Source: Blastobasis lacticolella
Lineage: Eukaryota; Arthropoda; Insecta; Lepidoptera; Blastobasidae
Assembly: GCA_905147135.1 (NCBI GenBank)
Contig: LR990048.1
Location: 13,190,563 to 13,254,562 of the forward strand
Length of the DNA: 64,000 nt
Reading direction: 5' to 3'
Shown: positions 33,700 through 43,181 of the stretch, one piece after another
Layout of the letters: each line of letters begins with the position of its first letter
How positions within the stretch are numbered: the first letter of the stretch is position 1
The notes under the pieces: generated by a model
Seen by the model: only the letters and a program-made list of their open reading frames with translations
Database searches by the model: none
What the model was told of the DNA's origin: nothing
Position numbers and translations under genes: made by a program

Positions 33700-35290
33700 T
33701 GGACTGCAGAGCGGCAGTCGGAGGTTATATTCAGTATTATCATCACCGCTTCATCACCCTCAACAATCTGGCAGGCTGGCCGGACATCGCAGCACTAGCA
33801 GATTGCTTGTGATGAGTAGCGAAGGCGATCCTTTCCTTTGACGACTACCACGACAACCTAGTTTTTATCTCCTCACTGTCTACACTGGTAAGCAAGCCAC
33901 CTGACAGTGTGGACGTAATAGTCGGCATACTAGTAACGTACTGGAGAACCCATGGTAGAATCACAGGTCACTGTGTGAATGGCTAAACTTACTTATGTAT
34001 AGTAATACATATCAAACTGAAACACAACAAACAAACTCCTTAGAGTCCTATCTCCAACAAACCCCTGTCGGTACTTCTCCCTCACATCTTCATCGTCAAC
34101 AATCCATTATGCTGGACTTGAGCCTCCTAAACACAGTGAAGGATTTTGTACACGCTTAGCGTACAAGTTGTACTGTGTTGCATTAACTAGGCTTGTTTAA
34201 GGAGGTAACGTCCTTGTTGCTCTGCCTAAAACACATCAGAAGCCATGAACAGAATGGAGGAGAAGGCTGTGGCCGACCTCAAGAGAGCCGTTTTTGAGGA
34301 ATCGGTAAACGCCGGGCATTAGCGCTGGAATGCCGAGGAGAAAATGCGGCCCTCCAAGACCTTCTTCTCGTGCGTCTGCGGTAGAGTGTCGTCTGGCAGA
34401 TGTTAATCAGCCAAAATAAAGAGCTTTTAGAGCGCCTTTGTGCCTTTGCCTAAGCGACTCTGCGGAGTGCTCATGTGGAGGACTAGGGACCACATTTTGT
34501 GGGTATGCGAGATGTACGAGTACAAGTTAGCTGGGTTAGAGCGTAGGTAGGAGGAGTAGGAGCAGAAGAAGAGGAGGAGGAGGTAATGTAGAGAGATGAG
34601 AGCTAGCTGACGGGGTAGAAAAGTGTGCTGTGGTGTCATTAGGTCAGACGCGGTATGTATGATCGAGAGGTCGATTAGGAGTTAGGACCCTAGGTAGAGG
34701 TGAGAGGTGTCTCCCCATTGGTTCTAACTACCAATGGGGAGACAAGCGCGTGGGTGTACCATAAAAGTAATCACTACTCATAAAAGTATTTGTTGTGAAA
34801 GCAATGATGATTTGACGAACGAAACTAGTTGCTGGAAAGCCAGTCATTTTTGTCCGGTTTTTCGATACTTATCGGTCGGTACACTAGTTAAAACCATAGA
34901 TTCAACGGTTCATTTGTTTTTTCTTTGTCTTTCATTATTCCATTCGTTCAGCCGTCCATTCATTCGTTTGCTTCAATATTTTTGTGAAAATTGGGTTGTT
35001 TTTGTCTCCAAAAACGTTATTGGAAAGGCAATTAGTGACGAAATGATGTTGTGGACTGGTACCTATAATTAATTTTGCCCGGAACACTCAATTACCTTCG
35101 TGTTAGGCTTGAATCAATGACGACCTTGTGAAAGAAACGTAGTTGGTTGACATTATTCATGTAGTGGATCACTTTTTCCGTTTATCAATACGTTGTTGAT
35201 ACTATTTCGTGAGTGGATGGTGTAACATTGGTGTATAACTAGGATTTGACTGAATGGATTACGAAAAAGACTAAGATTTGACGGTATTAT
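33700..35290. other. Intergenic between Shmt and Rab40
   Basis: 34241-34400 reads like decayed coding sequence (MNRMEEKAVADLKRAVFEES, then a stop, then further open codons) followed by AATAAA near 34416. I do not recognise it. A strong hairpin lies at 34709-34743. No supported gene. Confidence 0.4.
34709..34743. repeat. Perfect 14-bp inverted repeat with 7-nt loop
   Basis: GTCTCCCCATTGGT, loop TCTAACT, then the exact complement ACCAATGGGGAGAC. Confidence 0.9.
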
Positions 35291-35302
35291 GCATATATTT
35301 GC

Positions 35303-35453
35303 GTGGGGCGAAGACCACCTGGGAGTCAGGCGTTTGACAACAGTATGTTCACCACGACTGGTATGGTAGCAGCACCACAGCAGCCGACTAATCAAGTTTC
35401 ACAAAATGGGAGCACTACATTACCAAGGTCCCACCATCAGAGAACAGGTATTG
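35303..35453 (+). other. Exon-like ORF upstream of Rab40, unassigned
   Basis: An open stretch encoding a Gln/Ser/Thr/Pro-rich peptide (contains GRRPPGSQAFDNSMFTTTG and PQQPTNQVSQNGSTTLPR) ends exactly at a plausible donor, AGAACAG|GTATTG, at 35453/35454. The only in-frame ATG that could start it is at 35345; a stop (TGA) lies upstream at 35279. Joined to the acceptor before Rab40 exon 1, it would read out of frame into Rab40 and stop after about 20 further codons. It is therefore either a 5' leader exon with an upstream ORF, or an exon of another transcript. I do not recognise the peptide. Confidence 0.35.
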
Positions 35454-35534
35454 CGAATATTACATTTTACATAAAATATAATTAACAATCTTAAATAGGT
35501 TCATCTCATATTTTTGTATTACAACAGTGTTAAA

Positions 35535-38500
35535 ATGGATGATACAGGTAGACCACCAGCAGCTCCAAAGTCATACGACTACCTCCTGAAAGTGCTGCTT
35601 GTTGGGGACTCAGATGTAGGCAAACAGGAAATACTGCAGGACTTAGAAGATGGTTCTGTGGATTCCCCTTTTTGTAGTGGTAGTGGTAAGTTATATTTTT
35701 ATGCAATTTCTCAACCATATGATTATTCTTGCATTTTAATTCTATTTCTCATCATATAGAAATATTTCACAAACTTAATCTTGTTTATAAATTTGAAACT
35801 AATCAGTGAATATACAATATACATATTTGTTTTTAGGTTACAAAACTACTACCATATTACTAGATGGCAAAAGAGTGAAGCTACAACTGTGGGACACTTC
35901 TGGTCAGGGCCGTTTTTGCACAATCATCCGATCATACTCAAGAGGGGCCCAAGGCATACTACTTGTATATGACATAACAAATAAATGGTCATTTGACAGC
36001 ATTGATAGGTGGCTTGAAGAAGTTGAAAAGGTAATATTCACCATATTTTATTGAGTTTTTATAAACTTACACTTATTTCATAGGGCAGGTAACAAATTGG
36101 TGTGTTTGCATTTTAAACGCCTTAAAAATGATGATGATTATAATCCTTTTACTGTTAGAAGTATCTGTATCACACATCTTTAAAACTTATTGATTGAAAC
36201 TAAATTGGTAGATAGTTTCATAACAAAATGAATAGTATAATAAATTTAACATGATACACGTGGATAGTAGGATAGTACTATTTCGCACGAATAGAGAGGC
36301 TCGGACAATCATAATTTTATCATTTAAATATTCAAAGATGTATGCTTAATGTAACAACAATGAAAGAATCTGAAACAAACTAACCACTCAAAGTATCTAA
36401 AAAAGCAACTTAAGTTTTTACTATTATTAAGAAATTTATTGTATGAGGGTGATGGAATTCAAAATATTATTTTACTTAGTAGGGCCCTGGCATACAACAC
36501 AATTTTATGTACAATCTGACTAGATTGCTAATCAAATTGTCTCATATGGATGCTCCAAGGACTATTGATAACCAAATTGAATGGTTGGATGGACAATTAA
36601 ATCAGGTTCTCCAGATTGGAGGATATTTGCCCATTGGAATTTTTTTTATTTTTCAATTTAGTAATAGTCTTAAAATAAAACAGTGGGTTTACTTAGTTTT
36701 TTATGAATGTGCCACCAGCACTGTTTACTACAGATAATTTCAAAAAACTTTGGGGGAAAGAATGGTCGTCGTAATACCTATATACGTTAAATTAAATTAT
36801 CGTTAAGTAATGGAAATTTCAATACAACTGTATTTAGTATCTGATAATTTCCATAAAATAGTTAAACAAACTATTAATCATAATCTACAAAGCAAAAGGC
36901 ATAGGTGCTTGTACAGTCAGCGCCAGAAACATTTCATCTTTTACGTCTTAGTTGTTCAAATCATTCCGGCCCATCCGCCCCATCTAGCTGCCTCTGATGC
37001 TGTCTGTACAATACCCTTACATTATTATGGCACATATTTATGTTCTAATAATAGAATATGATCTGCAACTAGACTAACAACTTAGGTTTAGAGTATTTTA
37101 TTAGTTTGTAGATAAGAATATTATTAAGTTGAGAGAGGTCAAAGGCTGTTTAATATAGTTAATTTAAGTGACAATTGACAATTGAATGCTCTTTAGTTTC
37201 GTTAGTACCGCACCTCTAAAGATTCCAAGCCAGGACTCATTCCAAATATATCTACATTATTAAAGTTGGTGTTATAGGAGTGCACCAAACGATAAAGCGG
37301 CGAGCGTTCGCCAGCGTTAGTACGACATCGAGGGATAGCAAATAGTTGAGATAGATTGCGACAATGCGTTCTAGCGGGAATTCTGTAACATAATTTGTTC
37401 ATGATTGGAATACAATCAGGGAAATTATGCCCTTTGTTTTATTTATGGTTGATGTCAACTTGATTTGAGGAAATTTTACATGCATAACCTGGAAACCCTG
37501 CTGGTTTGGCAATCATATTTTTAGATAAAATGAGTATCATTTCACTCATTAAGTTTTTTTTACTTTCAATATCAGTTGTGTCAGTAACAGTCAAAATACT
37601 GCAAATCAAGGGATAGTACCTGTTTATTAATGGAATTAGTTAGTTTATTGAATACTGAAAAGTAAAAGTAGTATTCCTACTAATATTAGACATGTACATA
37701 TTCTTTATTTGGCAATTACCATAATATATCAAACATAAACGCAAGGACTATAAGAAGTTTAAAAATGTTATTAATTCAAGCTAAGATAAATATTGCGAAA
37801 TAGAACTCAGCTGTTGGTATAGTAAACCACAGTGCTGGTTTTCGGTTCAGTGCTATTATAAATGTGAGGTGTTTGTGAGGATGGATAAATATTAATCTTT
37901 CACACAATAACAACTGAACATATTTTTTATGCTATATGGTAGGCAAACAAACAGACTAGCGGTCTATTTTGATTCTATTTTGTCGTCTTGTAGCATTAAT
38001 GGTTAATGGAATAGCACAGACTATAATTTTCTACAGCTCCCATATTTTACAAGGTCGAAGTACCAGACGGAAATAGCATTAATTAGAGGTCTAGTTTTAA
38101 TTCAGTTAATTCCCACGGTATGAGAGCGGCACAGGAGCATGTGAATGTGAAATTTATTTAGATATCACCCCCGCCTACACCACTCCTCAACATCTTATCA
38201 TCATCTCATCCGTGTTGTTGTGTCCTCATACTCTATTGTTTTTTCTATCAAAATACTTTCGATATTTAAGATATATATCTACATATACAAAACTACATTA
38301 ATGCGTACGGTACATGCCAGCACGCGCCCGGCGTGCCGAAGGTGCTGGTCGGCAATCGGCTGCACCTGGCGTTCAAGAGGCAAGTCCAAGAGCGCGACGC
38401 GGAGTCCTACGCCGCAAAGAACCACATGGCGTTCTTCGAGGTCAGCCCGCTGTGCGACTTCAACATCCGGGAGAGCTTCTGTGAACTGTCGCGGATGGCG

Positions 38501-40520
38501 CTCCACAGGAACGGCATGGAGAGGCTCTGGAGGAGTAATAAAGGTTTGTACAAGTTTGTTGTGTCTTGATGGTTAATGTTTAAAACGTTGAGAGGCACTG
38601 TTTAGGACATCGTTCTTAGTAATATTTTTGATAATTTGATATTTTCGACGCTGTTATTCTCAAAAACCGTAAGCTTAATTAAATGTTTATTTATGCTTCA
38701 CGATAGTTATATTTGTCTTCTCATAAAATTAATAATAAATATTTACTGAACTGAATTTACAGGAAAAACTGTCTGCGATTGCACTTTTGACGCTCAAATT
38801 TAGTAATTCAGTTTTATTGCATAATCAAGTACATTGATGGTAGTAGTACAAGTAGTACAAATTTAGATTGTTTCATTCCATTTTAATGAATTCTAAAACT
38901 ATACAAGGATTGCCTAAATGATTTTAATGTTGATTGGTTCATAACAATTTCTTTAAATGCTTCAGAACGCCGTAGAAAAAATCGTAAAGAAATTTAATTA
39001 GTGTCAATTATGTTCCAAAAAAATATATACAAAAACAAATGAAATTAAAATATTTATAACGTGAAAATGCGGCGCCCTATTCGAAAAGCCCTATTAAGAC
39101 GGCTTTCACAATTTTACTCATTACCGCTCTCATTAAAGCGTCTGTGGCCGAACGGTTAGAGTATCCTACTCGTAAGCCAGAGGTCCCGGGTTCGAATCCC
39201 GCTCCGGCCATGTACCAATGACTGTTTTCCGAGTTATGTACATTAGTTGAATACTAACCGATGCTCTTACGGTGAGGGAAAACATCGTGATGAAACCTGC
39301 ACATTCAGGCGACTGGGTGTGTAACCATGAGCCAATGTGGTCAGGTTCCCCTGGTAGCAGGGTCATGAAAGTCAGATAGCAGTCGCTCCACTGTAATTAC
39401 CTGACCTGCCAAATCCTGGATCATGGTCAAGGCGAACCCCGGACCCTCGAGCGCGAGAGCACAACTGGGATGATGATGACTCATTACCACTATTAATTAC
39501 TATAAATAAACGGCATAGAAAATCTCAAATTTAAAAAATATTGGCTATTAACGATAAAAGCCCTCTTAACATATCAATAGTGTTTATAAAGTTAATTTTG
39601 CAAATGACTATGACAAATAGGTTTTCTTCAAATCGTTCGAGATCTGCATACTTTAATCGTAAATGATTTAATTAGGACGGCGATTAATAATATTTTTCGA
39701 GAAATATCAACCAAGATATTTTGTTGTTACACTTACACTCTCGTATTTTGTTACAATTCATCAAGGCCACGCCACTAATTTATTTATTTCAGGCAGCTGT
39801 GCGTTGTATATATATCCCAGCAGATAGCCCAGCTATCTCACCGGGGGGTCCTAGGGCCTCATCTAGCCTCAGAGCCTTCTATATTGTTCAAGTTTTTTCG
39901 GCGAGTTCCTCGAAGTCGAACGAACATTCAGCGACTTTCGAGATTACGCACGTCCTCTTAATTACAGTTGTTCATTGAATCGAACGAAAAGTGCTTCTCA
40001 TCAGCACCCTCATCTATACATAATGTAAACAAAGTCGCTTCCCGCCGTCTGTCCCTATGTGTCTATTTACGACCTTTAAAACTACGCAACGGATTTTAAT
40101 AGGGTTTTTAACAATAGAAAGAGTGATTCAAGAGAAAGGTTTATAAGCAAGAAAAGAGGGTAGGTAGTGGTAAAGTACTCGTAGGTGTACGTGAACGAAG
40201 TTACACCGGATCCACTAGTAATCAATAAAACTAAAATAGCTCAGCGGTAAAAATAACCCGCGAATCCAATTCGAGTGGACGCAGTTGACTTCAGTCTCCT
40301 CTCCACAGTGCTGAGTCTCCAAGAGCTGTGTTGCCGCGCAATCGTAGCGCGTACCACCGTCTACGGGCTGGAGCGGCTGCCGCTGCCCACGACGCTGAAA
40401 TCCCACCTCAAGTCGTATGCGATATCGGCAGCGCCTAGCAGACACCGAGCGCGAACGACGAAACACCAACACCACGCCAGACTCAACTGCTCTGGACGAA
40501 ACTCCTGCAATATAGTTTGA
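35535..40520 (+). CDS. Rab40: Rab40 small GTPase with SOCS box, four exons
   Basis: Exons: 35535-35685, 35837-36030, 38321-38543, 40309-40520, joining in phase to 259 residues. Rab40 proteins are Rab-like GTPases that act as substrate adaptors of a Cullin5 ubiquitin ligase through a C-terminal SOCS box. Seen: P-loop GDSDVGK (24-30); KTTTILLDG effector region; [12 protein letters not shown] (69-80); [17 protein letters not shown] (123-133) in place of the NKxD guanine motif, as is usual in Rab40; SOCS box [12 protein letters not shown] (191-202) with the Cullin5-type LPLP (213-216); and a C-terminal CNIV that could be prenylated. The residue after GK is Gln31, where most Rabs have Ser/Thr. The start is the ATG in AAAATGG just after a possible acceptor (ACAACAG, 35518-35524), so a 5' UTR exon upstream is likely. 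Introns 2 and 3 carry no other gene; intron 3 holds two SINEs. Confidence 0.95.
39126..39478 (+). mobile_element. SINE-A, full length, in Rab40 intron 3
   Basis: The best copy in the window. The tRNA-like head (CTGTGGCCGAACGGTTAGAG with box B GGTTCGAATCC) is followed by the body and a GATGATGAT tail. It is flanked by a perfect 10-bp duplication ACTCATTACC (39116-39125 and 39479-39488), which shows retroposition. Confidence 0.92.
40017..40222 (+). mobile_element. Short interspersed element, family D, in Rab40 intron 3
   Basis: AAACAAAGTCGCTTCCCGCC, GTTTATAAGCAAGAAAAGAG and GGATCCACTAGTA; ends about 90 bp before Rab40 exon 4. Confidence 0.8.
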
Positions 40521-40529
40521 GGAGAATGA

Positions 40530-42690
40530 AGAGAATCATGAGAATCATACGGTATGGTATAGCCCGCCTCTCAAACGCTTCGAGCGAAACTTTTTCAATA
40601 TCTGATAATAAGTGATTGGGTATGTCGACTCACGAATATCAACTGTGTCACGGAACTGATTTTGTCTCGTTTTGTTTTGTTTGAGAGTACAAGGTTTGGG
40701 ATAGACTAAGGAAGAGCACCAACTGGAAAGACTTTGGGCAATGTGAATGGCTTTATTTGTATCCAGCTCTCAGACAGCTGAGATACATTGGTCTGTTTGT
40801 ATGAACTCGCAATAAATTTAGCCAGAGTTTTAATGGAAGGAAATAACGTGTTTGCATACAATTTAATATGTAAAATGGTGTTAACTTTACGAACTTTTAT
40901 GGTAGCTACTGTTACTTAAAGTGTAATTTGTAAGCGCACTTTATATTTCAATTATGATAGCATTAAACCTATCTGCAGTGCGTGCTATCACATTGATGTT
41001 GCAATACTATCACAAATAAAATTATTGTTTGTTATACACACTTACGAAATCACGAGTTACTTGACTTCTAGTTAAATATTCAATTGGACCCACAATATAC
41101 AGCAAGCACATAATATATGTAGAGAAGTCACTATCTCTTAAGTATTATTGATCTGAGACAAATAATGGTTCAAATTCAATTATCCTAACACAAAATACAG
41201 GCTGTAACTGACAACGGATTTGTGACTAGATCGTAGGTAATAGTCCTAAGGTATTGTTACTTAACAGATAATATGATGTGAATATAAGCGTTATTTAATT
41301 ATAGATATAATGATGTGAATATTTTGCAGTGTGGCAACCAGCCCCTAAATTGTCCATCTATGTCTTAAGAACTTATTTTATCTTTGTACTAACATTTATA
41401 GTTAGGTGCCTAGTGATATAATGATTCGTAGCAGTAGGTTATCCTTCGGAGCTAGGTGATACCCAGAGATCTACTATCATATTCTGAACTTGAAGTAGTA
41501 TAACGCTAGGGAATACTTGATAGACGGTTCAATTGAAAGTGCCGCATAGATAATACTTTATGGCGATCTAAACATCAACTGATTTGAAATACGTATCGTA
41601 ATTGTTAAACTACTATGCGTCTTGTCTACTTATACACTTACAAGACTATTCTTTAAACATTATCCCCTACATACATGCATACATATTATAATAAGTACAA
41701 TGTATTTTGAATAAGAAATTGTTATACATTTCGGGTGTTATTATGCCTTCCCATTGTTCAAGTCCACTAAAATAAGTCAGATATAACTTTTCATAACATT
41801 CAACTTGAATTGTAAATAATTGATTATATTTATAGTAGTTTTGTGGAATCCATAGCATAATTACGACAGAACTAGCATTATTATAATAATTATATCACAA
41901 TATTATAGTGTTCTATTTTACTAACTACACTTCATGTGGCACGTTTAATTTAAAATATGGTTGTGCATGTTTAGGCTGACAATACATAGTGAAATTGTTT
42001 TTGCATTTATCAATCATTACACTAAGCAGCTATAGCAGAGACAATGGGGCTTTGCTGGTGAGAAAGGTTCACCAAATAGCGCCGTCACAAAAGGTATTTT
42101 AACCTGTTTGTTATCAAACTCGATTGTACTTGACCTCGCGTGAGGATTGCTATGAGAATCGGATCCACGCACCTGTGACAATTTAGGTGTTTTGATCGAG
42201 TATAAAATGCAGTAATAAAGTAAGTCCGTCCCTAGAGGAGAAACAAAGCTTCATATCCGTAATTAACTGTTCTGTTGCACTTGACCTACTACTGCATTCG
42301 AAACAAACGCGTCTGTGTCATTTACGTACTTCGCCAGTAACTGCTTATTCATAATTAATTTGTTTACAAACAGTGCACGATTTACTTTTTGCTTAGTATG
42401 GAAATAAAATGAGAGTGTACATAACATAAATTTACTGTTATTTTATTATTTTTTATTTTCATATCACATTGTGATAATCTTTAGTTAAAACGTTTATTAT
42501 CCAAATATACTAATACCAGCTAAAAGTTTGGTTTAGGTTGATACAGTCATACATAAAGTTATTGTAAGTTGCGAAATAAAACTAATTTATAATAAGTAAG
42601 TGACTTTTATTTAAAATTCTAGTTAAATAATCTTATCCATTGCTCTAACGGTGCACATTGGCCGCGATTGGCGACATTAGAACCATTCGG
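40530..42690. other. Rab40 3' UTR and intergenic DNA
   Basis: AT-rich with several AATAAA hexamers. No ORF with support, and nothing recognised beyond the Rab40 3' end. Confidence 0.45.
40811..40816 (+). terminator. Probable poly(A) signal of Rab40
   Basis: AATAAA about 290 nt past the Rab40 stop. Other AATAAA hexamers follow (for example near 41014), so the exact 3' end is uncertain. Confidence 0.45.
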
Positions 42691-42707
42691 CGCACGAGGT
42701 CTACTTA

Positions 42708-42850
42708 TCAAATAGCCCATTTCTCATTTTGCCTACTTCTCTAGCCTAGGTGACTACTTCGCTATAGGCCCGCTTACAAACATCATATCTATTTCGCATT
42801 CTGTCTAATTCTCAATGTGTCTACTGCGCAAACCGTTTACTTGTCAAACA
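42708..42850. repeat. Degenerate 16-17-bp periodic repeat
   Basis: Successive units resemble CTACTTCTCAAA-NN-GT: for example CTACTTATCAAATAGCC, CTATTTCGCATTCTGT, CTAATTCTCAATGTGT, CTACTGCGCAAACCGT and TTACTTGTCAAACACC. About eight units, with variable spacing in the middle. Confidence 0.6.
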
Positions 42851-43181
42851 CCGACTGAAGTACGAATGCCAACTAATCTGTCTCCGGCCTTTCTTCTGGA
42901 GGTATTTTAAAATAGGACATGAGCTCTACGGAAATACACATGCTGCGCAGTAAAACGAACCATTGAATTATTGAGAAGCTATGTAATTATTTAACATGGA
43001 GTACTTTGCGAAACAGTTGCGTGCGGTTACATGCGCGTAACGCAGCAGCAAAAAATAAATCAATAGAATATAACATGCGCGTCGGTCGCCCCAGTTGTCA
43101 TCACATCCCATCGGTCACAGCCAAACAATGTTTGCGATCGCATCTCGTATATTCTAATGATAAGTGATAAATAAAAGTCAA
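42851..43181. other. Upstream region of the four-TM gene
   Basis: No gene or named repeat. It probably contains the promoter; no clear TATA box at a sensible distance. Confidence 0.4.

Noticed and set aside
34241..34400. Coding-like stretch with MNRMEEKAVADLKRAVFEES
   Set aside because: Interrupted by stops, no recognisable family and no exon partners; noted as decayed sequence only.
39141..39210. Possible tRNA gene (A- and B-box-like motifs, GGTTCGAATCC)
   Set aside because: It is the head of a full-length SINE with target duplications; it continues directly into the SINE body and has no paired acceptor stem.
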